Made by a program: the position numbers and the translations under genes
Shown: one piece after another, positions 9,391 through 17,948 of the stretch
How the letters are laid out: each line of letters starts with the position of its first letter
How positions within the stretch are numbered: the first letter of the stretch is position 1
Notes under the pieces: generated by a model
What the model saw: only the letters and a program-made list of their open reading frames with translations
Database searches by the model: none
Told to the model about the DNA's origin: nothing
From: Actinomycetota bacterium
Lineage (GTDB): Bacteria; Actinomycetota; Thermoleophilia; Gaiellales; Gaiellaceae
NCBI GenBank assembly: GCA_009702325.1
Contig: WLID01000001.1
Coordinates: forward strand, 1-64,000
Reading direction: 5' to 3'
Length of the DNA stretch: 64,000 nt

Positions 9391-9681
9391 TTACTTTGCG
9401 ACCTTGGCGAGGATGTCCGTCTCGCGCAGGATGAGATAGTCGTTGCCTTCGATCTTGATGTCGGTGCCGCCGTACTTCGAAAACAGCACGACATCGCCAA
9501 CGGCGACATCAGGGGTGAGATGCTCACCCTTGTCGTTGCGGACGCCTGGTCCAACAGCGATCACGGTGCCGCGCTGCGGCTTTTCGACCGCCGTGTCCGG
9601 CAGGACGATGCCGCCAATGGTCGTCTGCTCTTCTTCGAGCGTTTCGACGATCAGACGGTCGCCCAGGGGCTTCAGGTTCAT
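9391..9681 (-). CDS. groES: Co-chaperonin GroES (Hsp10)
   Basis: A 96-residue lid of the GroEL chaperonin. The start ATG at 9681 (MNLKPLGDRLIVE) is fixed by homology and a GGAGG ribosome site 5 bases upstream; longer in-frame extensions to 9765 cross the operator and are not used. The mobile loop EEEQTTIGGIVLPDTAVEKPQRG carries the IVLP-type GroEL-binding tripeptide. GDVVLFSKYGGTDIKIEGNDYLILRETDILA is the canonical C-terminal half. It is the first gene of the groES-groEL operon. Confidence 0.99.
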   Translation of the reverse strand: MNLKPLGDRLIVETLEEEQTTIGGIVLPDTAVEKPQRGTVIAVGPGVRNDKGEHLTPDVAVGDVVLFSKYGGTDIKIEGNDYLILRETDILAKVAK

Positions 9682-9715
9682 ACAGCCTCCATCGTAGGTG
9701 CGGGGTGCGAATCGG

Positions 9716-9742
9716 TTGGCACTCTCAGTAGGTGAGTGCCAG
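9716..9742 (-). promoter_or_regulatory. CIRCE operator (HrcA binding site)
   Basis: TTGGCACTC, a 9-base spacer, then GAGTGCCAG. This matches the CIRCE consensus TTAGCACTC-N9-GAGTGCTAA with two symmetric changes. It lies 34 bases upstream of the groES start, where HrcA would block transcription. The hrcA gene itself is not in the window. Confidence 0.93.
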
Positions 9743-9865
9743 CGGCTCGCAGCATAGCGGTCCACAGGAGGCTGACGTCAAGAGATCTAAGTCACATTGA
9801 CTCAACCTTGTTACCGAAGCGATCGAATCCGCCCCCTGCCCGAAAGGGTGGTATGAACCATTCCG

Positions 9866-10306
9866 ATGAGACATGAGTTCTCAGCGGGGGGTGTGCTCGT
9901 TCGACGCGAGAACGAGCAGTGGGAGTTCGCAGCGATCCGACCTGGAGGTCGGCCGGCCGGACTCTGGGCGCTGCCAAAGGGCCAGATTCAGGAAGGCGAA
10001 ACGAGCGAAGACGCCGCGCTACGTGAGGTGACCGAAGAGACGGGCGCGGCAGGCCGACCAATTGGGAAGCTTGGCGACATCCGCTACTGGTTCAACTGGA
10101 AGGGCGAACGGATCTTCAAGATCGTCTCGTTCTTCCTCATCGAATACGCCGGTGGCGATTTCGGCGACATCGACGCCGAGTTCCAGCACGAGGTTGCCGA
10201 CGTGCAGTGGCTGCCGCTCACCGACGCCGCATCGCTACTCGCCTACAAGGGTGAACGTGAAATGGCCGAACTCGCCGCCGCCCGTCTCACCGCGCTCAAC
10301 AGCTGA
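9866..10306 (+). CDS. Nudix hydrolase
   Basis: A 146-residue Nudix protein that hydrolyses a nucleoside diphosphate linked to another group. The complete Nudix box Gx5Ex7REUxEExGU spans residues 39-61 (G39, E45, R53, E54, E57, E58, G60), so the Mg-binding glutamates are intact. The N-terminus FSAGGVLVRRENEQWEFAAI and mid-region WFNWKGERIFKIVSFFLIEY fit the Ap4A or MutT-like subgroups. The start ATG at 9866 lacks a strong ribosome site. The substrate is unassigned. The next gene follows 13 bases later. Confidence 0.9.
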   Translation: MRHEFSAGGVLVRRENEQWEFAAIRPGGRPAGLWALPKGQIQEGETSEDAALREVTEETGAAGRPIGKLGDIRYWFNWKGERIFKIVSFFLIEYAGGDFGDIDAEFQHEVADVQWLPLTDAASLLAYKGEREMAELAAARLTALNS

Positions 10307-10319
10307 CTATGATCGAGCC

Positions 10320-10688
10320 GTGCCCGCGTACGCGCTCAACTTCTACTCGCCGATCGTCGAACAGCAGCTCCGAAGCCAACGCAAGACGGCAACGATCCGC
10401 CTCGGCGACAAGTCGCGTAAGTACCAAAAGGGCATGATCGTCTCCGTGCTCGTCGGTGCCCGCTTCGGCCCGAGACAGCACGTGTTCGACGCGGTCATCG
10501 ACAAGGTCGAGGTGAAGAACCTCGACGAGCTCTCACCCCGCGAGATCGAGCACGACAACCCTGAGATCCGCCGCGTCGAAGATATGGCGACATGGCTCGG
10601 CCAGCTCTACAACCGTGACGTCGCCCCCGACGAGACCGTCACCGTGATCCGCTTCTCGGCGATCAAGCCGTCGCTGGGTCTGTTCTAG
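10320..10688 (+). CDS. ASCH-domain protein
   Basis: A 122-residue protein with an ASCH-like beta-barrel, a fold often linked to RNA or nucleotide binding. The start GTG at 10320 gives VPAYALNFYSPIVEQQLRSQ, and RKTATIRLGDKSRKYQKGMIVSVLVGARFG matches the usual K.T..R.G...Y..GD segment. The gene follows the Nudix gene by 13 bases and is likely in the same transcript. There are no catalytic motifs beyond the fold. The exact ligand is unknown. Confidence 0.7.
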   Translation: MPAYALNFYSPIVEQQLRSQRKTATIRLGDKSRKYQKGMIVSVLVGARFGPRQHVFDAVIDKVEVKNLDELSPREIEHDNPEIRRVEDMATWLGQLYNRDVAPDETVTVIRFSAIKPSLGLF

Positions 10689-10701
10689 ACCCGCGCCCGC
10701 C

Positions 10702-10977
10702 CTACTTTGGGTCTTTGCGGATCTTCATGCCGAAGAGCGTCGGTTCGCGCAATTGCGCCCCGCACTCCTCGCAGTCGACCGCGAACGTCGACGAGAACGG
10801 TGCGGCGCACGACGGGCAGCGACGCAGCATGGTCCCGCCACAGGGACAGGTCTCCGGCACCTCGTCTTCGTGCTCCTCAAACCACCGCTGTGCCGCGCCA
10901 CAGCTGAGACAAAAGGCCGTCCAGCTGCCGAGCACCTTACGGCGTTCTTCGCGGAGCCAGTCGGCGGCCTTTCCCAT
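10702..10977 (-). CDS. Small zinc-ribbon protein
   Basis: A 91-residue protein with four closely spaced cysteine motifs: CLSCG (residues 23-26), CPCGG, CPSC and CEEC. These would form two treble-clef or zinc-ribbon sites. The N-terminus MGKAADWLREERRKVLGSW is basic-helical and has no signal peptide. Such proteins act as adaptors or in nucleic-acid binding; no specific role can be assigned. The gene is convergent with the ASCH gene (13-base gap) and divergent from the epimerase (19-base gap). Confidence 0.75.
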   Translation of the reverse strand: MGKAADWLREERRKVLGSWTAFCLSCGAAQRWFEEHEDEVPETCPCGGTMLRRCPSCAAPFSSTFAVDCEECGAQLREPTLFGMKIRKDPK

Positions 10978-10996
10978 TTGCGTAGGCTAGCCGTCG

Positions 10997-12010
10997 ATGG
11001 CCACTGTGCTTGTTCTTGGTGGATCGGGTCAGATGGGCCGCCCGATCGCGCGACGACTCGTCGCCGACGGGTATGACGTGACGGTCGCAGCACGGTCCGT
11101 TAGCCCGCCCGACATGGATGATCTGCACTACGTCACATGCGACCGCGACGCCCCCGGCGAACTCGCAGCACTCGTCGGTGATGGCTTCGATGTCCTCGTC
11201 GACATCGTCACGATGACGCCCGCGCACGCCCAACAGATCGTCGATCTCGGCGACCGGTTCGGCTCGGTGATCACCACCTCGACAGGCGCCGTCTACCGCG
11301 ACGATGCAGGCAACAGCCTGATCTCGGCGCGCACGACCGGGATCTTCCCCGACTTTCCGCTGCCGATCACCGAGAGCCAGCCGCTCGTCGAACCAGACGA
11401 CGAGACCTACTCCGGCCGCAAGGTCGCGATCGAGCAGATCCTCGCCGCAGGCCCCGCCCCTGCAACGTTCCTGCGCGTCGCCGCCTACCACGGCACCCAC
11501 ACCCGGCATGCGCGCGAGTGGTTCTTCGCGCAGCGCGTCCGCGACGGCCGCAAGGTCGTGATCCTCGCAAACGGCGGCGACACGATCTTCAACACGACCT
11601 CCCCGGAGAACCTCGCCGAGATGGTCGCATGCGCAGCCAACAACCCTGGCCGCGGCGCATTCAACTGTGCTGACACTGATCCCCCCACCGCCCGCGAGAT
11701 CGGCCGGATCGTTGCCGGCCACCTTGGCTACGCATTCACCGAGGTGCTCCTGGCAGGCGAGGCCGTCGGACCGGTTGGCGCAAGCCCCTGGAACGTTCCG
11801 CGCCCCTTCGTGCTCGACACAACGAAGGCGCAGCGCGAGCTCGGCTACACGCCGCAAACGACGTACGCCGCCTCTGTCCCCACCACCGTCGACTGGCTGA
11901 TGCACGCCCTCGAAGGCAAGACATGGCGCGAGGTGCTCACCGGCTCGCCATATCTTGAAACAATGTTCGATTACGACGCCGAGGACGCATTCCTCACTGG
12001 CCTCGCGTAA
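10997..12010 (+). CDS. NAD-dependent epimerase/dehydratase family protein
   Basis: A 337-residue extended short-chain dehydrogenase. The Rossmann motif is VLVLGGSGQMGRPIARRL (residues 4-21), and TTSTGAVYR with YSGRKVAIEQ provides the Ser and the Tyr-x3-Lys catalytic pair. The C-terminal half has RPFVLDTTKAQRELGYTPQTTY, a typical sugar-nucleotide epimerase tail. The substrate is not evident, and there are no neighbouring sugar-nucleotide genes. The ATG at 10997 is chosen because it begins directly at the first beta-strand. Confidence 0.85.
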   Translation: MATVLVLGGSGQMGRPIARRLVADGYDVTVAARSVSPPDMDDLHYVTCDRDAPGELAALVGDGFDVLVDIVTMTPAHAQQIVDLGDRFGSVITTSTGAVYRDDAGNSLISARTTGIFPDFPLPITESQPLVEPDDETYSGRKVAIEQILAAGPAPATFLRVAAYHGTHTRHAREWFFAQRVRDGRKVVILANGGDTIFNTTSPENLAEMVACAANNPGRGAFNCADTDPPTAREIGRIVAGHLGYAFTEVLLAGEAVGPVGASPWNVPRPFVLDTTKAQRELGYTPQTTYAASVPTTVDWLMHALEGKTWREVLTGSPYLETMFDYDAEDAFLTGLA

Positions 12011-12092
12011 CCACCATGTCGCACACCCTTATCACCGTGATCACCAAAAACTCCGCCCACAGCCTGAGTTCAGGCGTTAGAGTGAGCGCCGC

Positions 12093-13139
12093 ATGACGAC
12101 CGCCCGCGTCGCCGAGCCCATCGGTTCGTTGCAGGAAGTGCACGAGCTAGGCCTCGATCAAGAGGATCTCCTCGGCATCTACCGCAACATGATCACCACG
12201 CGCCTGATCGAAGAGCGTGGTCACATCCTCTACCGTCAGGGCAAGATCTCCGGCTCGTACTACACAGGCCGCGGTAACGAGGGTGCGTCAGTGGGTATCG
12301 CGACCGCAATGGGAACTCACGACGTTGGCACGCCACTCCACCGCGAGTGCGGCGTCCACATCACGCGCGGCATCGAGCCGTGGCGGATCTTCGCCCAGTT
12401 CCTCGCCAAGGCCGACGGCCCAACCCGCGGCCGCGACGGCAACATCCACCTCGCCGACGATCGCCTCGGGCTGATCGCGATGGTGTCGCACCTTCCCGCC
12501 ATGCTTCCCGTCTCGGTTGGGTGCGCGCTCGCCTTCAAGATCCGCGACGAACGCCGCGTCTCCTTTGGGTGGTACGGCGACGGGTCCGCAGCCCGTGGCG
12601 ACGTCCACGAGTCGATGAACTTCGCCGGCGTCCTACGGCTGCCGATGGTCTTCTGCTGCACCAACAACCTTTGGGCCTACTCGACACCCAACTACATGGA
12701 GTACGCCTGCGAGCACCTCGCCGATCGTGCTGCCGCCTACGGCTTCGAAGGTGTCGTCGTTGATGGCACCGACGTCCTCGCGGTCTACCGCGAGGCCAAG
12801 CGAGCAGCCGAGAAGGCGCGCGACGGAGGCGGACCGACGCTGATCGAGACCGTCTCGCTGCGCATGGAAGGTCATGCGGTGCACGACGACGCGTTCTACG
12901 TTCCGAAGGAGCTGTTCGACGAGTGGTCAGCGAAGGATCCCGTCGAGCGCTACCGCACGTGGCTCCGCGAGAACATCGGCATGACCGACCAGACCGAGGA
13001 TGACATCACGTCACAGGTCAAGAAGCTTCTGAACGACGCGCTCGAACGGGCCGAAGCCTCACCCGATCCCGATCCCGCAGGTCTGCTTGATGGCGTCTAC
13101 GCGACGCTCTCCGACGTCGAAACACCCCACCACAAGTAA
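12093..13139 (+). CDS. 2-oxoacid dehydrogenase E1 component, alpha subunit
   Basis: A 348-residue thiamine-diphosphate-dependent decarboxylase subunit. The ThDP motif GDG starts at residue 162 and the matching NN is at 191-192. GSYYTGRGNEGASVGIA, GRDGNIHL and MVSHLPAMLPVSVGCALAFK are conserved E1-alpha segments. RMEGHAVHDD is the phospho-loop region, without the eukaryotic regulatory serines. Together with the next genes it forms a pyruvate or branched-chain 2-oxoacid dehydrogenase complex. The beta subunit resembles the branched-chain type, but the substrate is not settled. The stop overlaps the next ATG by one base. Confidence 0.92.
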   Translation: MTTARVAEPIGSLQEVHELGLDQEDLLGIYRNMITTRLIEERGHILYRQGKISGSYYTGRGNEGASVGIATAMGTHDVGTPLHRECGVHITRGIEPWRIFAQFLAKADGPTRGRDGNIHLADDRLGLIAMVSHLPAMLPVSVGCALAFKIRDERRVSFGWYGDGSAARGDVHESMNFAGVLRLPMVFCCTNNLWAYSTPNYMEYACEHLADRAAAYGFEGVVVDGTDVLAVYREAKRAAEKARDGGGPTLIETVSLRMEGHAVHDDAFYVPKELFDEWSAKDPVERYRTWLRENIGMTDQTEDDITSQVKKLLNDALERAEASPDPDPAGLLDGVYATLSDVETPHHK

Positions 13140-14107
13140 TGGCCGAAAAGACCTACCTCCAGGCAATCAGCGAAGGCCTGCGCCAGCAGATGCGCCACGA
13201 CAAGCGCGTCTTCCTGATCGGCGAAGACATCGGGGTCTACGGCGGCGCGTTCAAGGTGACGCTCGGATTCCAGGAAGAGTTCGGCCCGTGGCGTGTCATC
13301 GATGCGCCACTCTCCGAGACGGCCATCGTTGGTGGCTCGACGGGCGCGGCGATCATGGGCCTGCGGCCAGTGGCGGAGATGCAGTTCTCCGACTTCATCT
13401 CGTGCGCCTACGACCATCTCGTCACGATCGCCGCAAAGCAGCGTTGGCGTGCGGGAACGGCGATCCCGATCGTCGTCCGTCTGCCGTCGGGCGGCGGCTT
13501 CTCGGGCGGACCGTTCCATTCGCAGAACCCCGAATCAACCTTCGCGCACATTCCGGGACTGAAGGTCGTGTGCCCCGCAACACCAGAAGATGCGAAGGGT
13601 CTGATCATCGCTGCGATCGAGGATCCAAACCCGGTGCTCTTCTTCGAGCACAAGCATCTCTACCGTCGGATCAAGGGCGAGGTGCCCGACGAGCGCTACG
13701 TGACGCCCATCGGCGAGGCCCGCATCCACCAGGAAGGCGACGAGATCACCGTCATCACCTGGGGCGCAATGGTGCACACGGCCGCCGAAGCGGCAGCGGA
13801 GCTCCCCGACCTTTCGATCGAGATCATCGATCTGCGCACGATCCTGCCATGGGATAAGGAGGCGGTGCTCGCGTCTGTCCGCAAGACGTCGAAGGCGCTC
13901 GTGCTGCACGAAGACACGCGCACCGGAGGCTTCGGCGGTGAGATCGCTGCGACGATCGCGGAGGAGGTCTTCGAACACCTCGACGCACCCGTTCGTCGCG
14001 TCACTGCGCCCGACTCACCCGTGCCGTTTGCGCCGGTGCTTGAGAAGGCGTTCATCCCGCAGGTCGCCGACGTCGTCGCGGCCCTCCGCTCGCTGTCGGA
14101 GTACTAG
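13139..14107 (+). CDS. 2-oxoacid dehydrogenase E1 component, beta subunit
   Basis: A 322-residue transketolase-fold beta subunit of the alpha2-beta2 E1. FLIGEDIGVYGGAFKVT and VIDAPLSETAIVGGSTGAAIMG form the ThDP-facing N-domain. HSQNPESTFAHIPGLKVVCPATPEDAKGL and FFEHKHLYRRIKGEVP match branched-chain E1-beta proteins. The C-terminal domain has LHEDTRTGGFGGEIAA. It is translationally coupled to E1 alpha (TAATG) and followed 3 bases later by E2, so the three are made together. Confidence 0.92.
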   Translation: MAEKTYLQAISEGLRQQMRHDKRVFLIGEDIGVYGGAFKVTLGFQEEFGPWRVIDAPLSETAIVGGSTGAAIMGLRPVAEMQFSDFISCAYDHLVTIAAKQRWRAGTAIPIVVRLPSGGGFSGGPFHSQNPESTFAHIPGLKVVCPATPEDAKGLIIAAIEDPNPVLFFEHKHLYRRIKGEVPDERYVTPIGEARIHQEGDEITVITWGAMVHTAAEAAAELPDLSIEIIDLRTILPWDKEAVLASVRKTSKALVLHEDTRTGGFGGEIAATIAEEVFEHLDAPVRRVTAPDSPVPFAPVLEKAFIPQVADVVAALRSLSEY

Positions 14108-14110
14108 ACC

Positions 14111-15505
14111 ATGGCGACAGGCACCTCGATCGATGTCGTGATGCCCCAGATGGGCGTGTCGGTGTCGGAGGGCACGATCACGAAGTGGCTCAAAGACGTT
14201 GGCCAGACGATCGCATCCGACGAGGCGCTGCTTGAGATCTCGACCGACAAGGTCGACACCGAAGTTCCGAGCCCCGCCTCTGGGGTGATCATCGAAATTC
14301 TTGTGCCGGAAGGCGAGACCGTTGCGGTTGGTGCAGTGCTCGCACGCATCGGCGAAGCTGGCGCTGCGGTCACACCGCCCGCCGCACCCGAACCGGCACC
14401 GGCCCAACCGGCCGCGCCAGCCGAACCAATCGCGGCACCCACTCCTCCGCCTGCCGAGGTCGTGCCGGCAGCGCCCGCACCCGTCGCGCCCAGCACCGTC
14501 CCGGCGAGTACGCACGTCTTTGTGTCACCGGTTGTCGCACGCATCGCAGCCGAGGCCGGAATTGATCCGACAACCGTGCCGGGAACCGGCAACGGCGGAC
14601 GCGTCACGAAGAAAGACATCCTTGCGTTCGTCGCACGCGGTGGCGCCGCCGTGCAAGCACCCGCGGCACCCTCCGTGCCAGAACCCGTTGCGCCGGCCGC
14701 GTCGATGCCAGCCGCACCCGCCGCGCCAGTGCCGGCCGCGCCTGCCGCTGTCACGCCGACCGAGGCGCTACCCGATGTCGCGGAGGCCGAGCCTGGCGAG
14801 ACACTCGAGTCGATGAGCGCCATGCGCCGCGGCATCGCCGACCACATGCGCCGCTCGCTCGACACCGCTGCCCACGTCACGAGTGCCATCGAAGTGGACA
14901 TGTCCCGTGTCGTGGCACTCCGCACCGAACTGAAGGACGCCTACCTCCGCGACTACGGCGTCAACCCGACCTACCTGGCATTCATCGCCCGTGCTGTTGT
15001 CGACACCTTGCGCGACTGGCCCTGGGTCAACGGCGAACTTCGCGGAGACAAGATCGTCACGCGCAACTACGTGAACCTCGGCTTCGCCGTCGCGCTCGAA
15101 AACGGCAAGGGCCTCATCGTTCCGGTCGTCAAGCACGCCGAGGGCCTCAACCTCCTCGGCATGGCCAAGGGCATCGCCGACATCGCCGAGCGCGCCCGCA
15201 CCAAGAAGCTCACCCCAGACGATGTTGCAGGCGGCACATTCACGATCACGAACCCCGGCGGCTACGGCACCTTCATGGGTACGCCGGTGATCAGCCAACC
15301 GCAGGCGGGCATCCTCGGCACCTACGCGCTCGTCAAGCGCCCCGTGGTTGTCGAAGACGCCCTTGGGCAAGACGTGATCGCGATCCGGCCGATGATGAAC
15401 CTCAGCCTCACCTACGACCACCGCCTGGTTGACGGTGCGTATGCCGCGCAGTTCCTGCGTGACCTCACGCATCGTCTCCAGACCTGGACCGTCTCCGACT
15501 ACTAA
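14111..15505 (+). CDS. Dihydrolipoamide acyltransferase, E2 component of 2-oxoacid dehydrogenase
   Basis: A 464-residue E2 with the full domain order. One lipoyl domain has K47 in STDKVDTE as the lipoylation site. A long Ala/Pro linker (about residues 85-132) is followed by the E1/E3-binding domain at about 136-173 (SPVVARIAAEAGIDPTTVPG and GRVTKKDIL), a second Ala/Pro linker, and the catalytic domain with YDHRLVDG (H437, D441). Linkers of this kind explain the extreme GC content locally. E3 (lipoamide dehydrogenase) is not encoded in the window. The adjacent lipB and nearby lipA provide the lipoyl cofactor. Confidence 0.95.
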   Translation: MATGTSIDVVMPQMGVSVSEGTITKWLKDVGQTIASDEALLEISTDKVDTEVPSPASGVIIEILVPEGETVAVGAVLARIGEAGAAVTPPAAPEPAPAQPAAPAEPIAAPTPPPAEVVPAAPAPVAPSTVPASTHVFVSPVVARIAAEAGIDPTTVPGTGNGGRVTKKDILAFVARGGAAVQAPAAPSVPEPVAPAASMPAAPAAPVPAAPAAVTPTEALPDVAEAEPGETLESMSAMRRGIADHMRRSLDTAAHVTSAIEVDMSRVVALRTELKDAYLRDYGVNPTYLAFIARAVVDTLRDWPWVNGELRGDKIVTRNYVNLGFAVALENGKGLIVPVVKHAEGLNLLGMAKGIADIAERARTKKLTPDDVAGGTFTITNPGGYGTFMGTPVISQPQAGILGTYALVKRPVVVEDALGQDVIAIRPMMNLSLTYDHRLVDGAYAAQFLRDLTHRLQTWTVSDY

Positions 15506-15528
15506 CCGCCGGTCGGTAGAGTCGAGGA

Positions 15529-16245
15529 GTGGCAACTGGTGCCTACCTCCTCAACCTCGGCGTTGTTGATTACCACGAGGCGTGGGCGTTACAGCGCTCG
15601 CTCGCAGCAGCCGTAACGCAGCGGGCGATCCCCGACACGATCCTGCTTCTCGAGCATCCACCAACGGTGACGCTCGGGCGGCGCACCGATGACGGCGAGC
15701 TCCACGTTCCCGCCGACGTCGCCGTCGATGTCGTCGAGACCGACCGGGGTGGCAAGTCGACGTTCCACGGGCCCGGCCAGCTTGTCTGCTACCCGATCCT
15801 TGACCTCCACCGGTACGGCAAAGACGTCAAGAAGTACTGCCGCGACCTCGAAGAGGCCGTCATCCGCACAACTGCCGCCTTTGAGGTTGAGACAACCCGG
15901 ATCGAAGGCCTCACGGGTGTGTGGCTTGAGCGGCCACCTCGCAAGATCGCGTCGATCGGGGTTCACATCCGTCGCTGGGTCACAACGCACGGGTACGCCC
16001 TCAACGTCGATCTCGACCCCGCGCCGTTCACCGAGTGGATCACGGCGTGCGGGCTCGAAGACGCGCAGTTCACCTCACTTGCCCGCGAAGCCGGACGAGC
16101 GATCACCGTCGACGAGGTTCGCGGGGCGGCAGCAGCCGCGCTCGCCGACGTGTTCGACATCGAGCTCGACGAGCTCCCCGCAGACAGCTTTGTGGGTACG
16201 GGGCTCTGGGCTCAGCCACGCCACGAGTCGCTCTCCGCGCGTTAG
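15529..16245 (+). CDS. lipB: Octanoyltransferase LipB
   Basis: A 238-residue enzyme that moves octanoate from acyl carrier protein to lipoyl domains. RGGKSTFHGPGQLVCYPI holds the RGG motif (73-75). The catalytic pair is K139 in RKIASIGVHI and C174 in ITACGL, both present. The start is a GTG at 15529, 24 bases after the E2 stop, so lipB is in the dehydrogenase operon. The last four bases overlap the end of the convergent histidine kinase gene. Confidence 0.96.
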   Translation: MATGAYLLNLGVVDYHEAWALQRSLAAAVTQRAIPDTILLLEHPPTVTLGRRTDDGELHVPADVAVDVVETDRGGKSTFHGPGQLVCYPILDLHRYGKDVKKYCRDLEEAVIRTTAAFEVETTRIEGLTGVWLERPPRKIASIGVHIRRWVTTHGYALNVDLDPAPFTEWITACGLEDAQFTSLAREAGRAITVDEVRGAAAAALADVFDIELDELPADSFVGTGLWAQPRHESLSAR

Positions 16246-17948
16246 GTCGGCTGAGCGCCGCCCGCCGGCACCACGACACGGAACGTCGACCCATGACCCT
16301 CGGTGCTCGTCACCCTGATCGACCCATGGTGGGCCTCGACGATCGTCTTCGCGATATAGAGACCAAGCCCCGTTCCTTGCACCGCGTCCTTCAACGAGCG
16401 CGACGAACGAAAGAACCGGTCGAAGAGATGCTGGAGGTCGGCCTCGGGAACACCGACACCGTCGTCCTCGACCTCAACCTCAACACTGTCACCCTTGCGC
16501 TCAACGCGAATCGCGACATGGCCGCCCGGAGGCGTGAACTTCACCGCATTCGCGACCAGGTTGTCGATCGCCTGACCGAGGCGGACAGCGTCGCCAACGA
16601 CATAGGTGTTGCCGACAGCCTCGAACGTGATGCTCAATCCGCCCGCCGCCGCGACCGGGCGAATAGTGTCGACCGAATGAGCGACGACAGCTCGCAGCTC
16701 GACCGTATCGCTTCGAAGCTCCAGCCGACCTTCGCCCAGACCTGCGGCGAAAAGCAGGTCGTTCACAAGCCGCAATAGCCGATCGGTGTTGCGAGTGACG
16801 ACGTCGAGATCATCCTTCTGCGCCGCGGTAACGGGGCCGCTCGCCCCGTCAGCAAGCAGCTCCACGTACCCAACGATGGAGGTCAACGGTGTCCGCAGCT
16901 CATGCGACACGCTCGCCACAAAGTCGTCCTTCATGCGATCCAACTGACGGAGCTCACGGTTCTGTTGCTCAACGACGCGAAGCAGACCCGCAAGGCGAAG
17001 CAGCACGAGCACGGCGATCAGAGCGGCACCGCCCGCCGCAACGAGCGTGTGCACGTGATGGTGCTCCAGCCGCTCGGTCGCCAGTACCGCTGGCACCGCC
17101 AGCAACGCCGCCGCGAGAACAGCAAGCCGCACACCGGAAAGACGTTGTGGCGCGACGGGCACGGTCGCGACCTCCGTTCGCACACCACGCCTGAGCGCAG
17201 CCGCGCCGAGCGTGACGTACGACCCCAACCAACCGATGTCGATCCATGTTCCCGAGTCGTACTGCGGTGTCAGCAGGAAGATCTCGTCGGAGATGAACAG
17301 CAGGAAGATCGAAACGCCAATCATGCGATACGGCACCGACCGCCGCTTCGGCCCAATCACAAGCTGGATCAACGCAACGAGAACAAGCACGTCGAACGAC
17401 GGGAGTGCGATCTCATCGGCCTTGCGCAACGACGAGAGCGACTCGTTCACGAGCGACTCGACAACGAACACCCACTGCACCGTCGCGAGCGCGACCACAA
17501 CAATCACTGCGTCAAGAATCACCGCGCGGCTCCACTGCGCCCCGAGCTCACGGAGCAACACAAAGATGCCGATGGCGAAGATGAGCGCCCCACCGATGTA
17601 GAAGACGTCGGCGGCCGACGGGGCCGGCGGCTCCTGGTCTCGATACAGCTCGTAGTACGCCGTGATGCAGTCACCGGTCACCTCGCTGGCGAGCCCGGCA
17701 GCGAACAGCCACCAGGCCGGTCGCGGCTCGGCCGTTCGGCGGGCGAGGCCGACCATGATCGCCCCGATACCGGCAAGGCCAACAACCTCGTACGCGATCG
17801 ACTGCACGTCGCCCGCAAGCAGCTCGTATCCGAACACCGCGAGCCACCCCACTGCAAGGAAGCCAATCGACGCCGGCGATAGCCCCCTGATCCACCGCAC
17901 GAGCGGCCGCTGTGAAACAGCACCGCTTGTGAACGCCCGTGTGTTCAT
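16242..17948 (-). CDS. Membrane sensor histidine kinase (second of a tandem pair)
   Basis: A 568-residue two-component kinase. Residues about 25-330 form some eight or more membrane segments, an apparently intramembrane sensor without a recognisable PAS or extracellular domain. HisKA follows with the phospho-acceptor H349 in SVSHELRTPLTS. The ATPase domain has the N box DNLVANAVKF, G1 DDGVGVPEADL and G2 GTGLGLYIAK. Its start overlaps the stop of the upstream kinase by four bases (ATGA), so they are translationally coupled. It is a clear paralogue of that kinase. No response regulator lies nearby. The signal is unknown. Confidence 0.93.
   Translation of the reverse strand: MNTRAFTSGAVSQRPLVRWIRGLSPASIGFLAVGWLAVFGYELLAGDVQSIAYEVVGLAGIGAIMVGLARRTAEPRPAWWLFAAGLASEVTGDCITAYYELYRDQEPPAPSAADVFYIGGALIFAIGIFVLLRELGAQWSRAVILDAVIVVVALATVQWVFVVESLVNESLSSLRKADEIALPSFDVLVLVALIQLVIGPKRRSVPYRMIGVSIFLLFISDEIFLLTPQYDSGTWIDIGWLGSYVTLGAAALRRGVRTEVATVPVAPQRLSGVRLAVLAAALLAVPAVLATERLEHHHVHTLVAAGGAALIAVLVLLRLAGLLRVVEQQNRELRQLDRMKDDFVASVSHELRTPLTSIVGYVELLADGASGPVTAAQKDDLDVVTRNTDRLLRLVNDLLFAAGLGEGRLELRSDTVELRAVVAHSVDTIRPVAAAGGLSITFEAVGNTYVVGDAVRLGQAIDNLVANAVKFTPPGGHVAIRVERKGDSVEVEVEDDGVGVPEADLQHLFDRFFRSSRSLKDAVQGTGLGLYIAKTIVEAHHGSIRVTSTEGHGSTFRVVVPAGGAQPT

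Noticed and set aside
14370-14760. Repetitive GC-rich Ala/Pro-coding stretches that look like a DNA repeat
   Set aside because: They are the flexible linkers of the E2 acyltransferase, in frame and expected between lipoyl, binding and catalytic domains.
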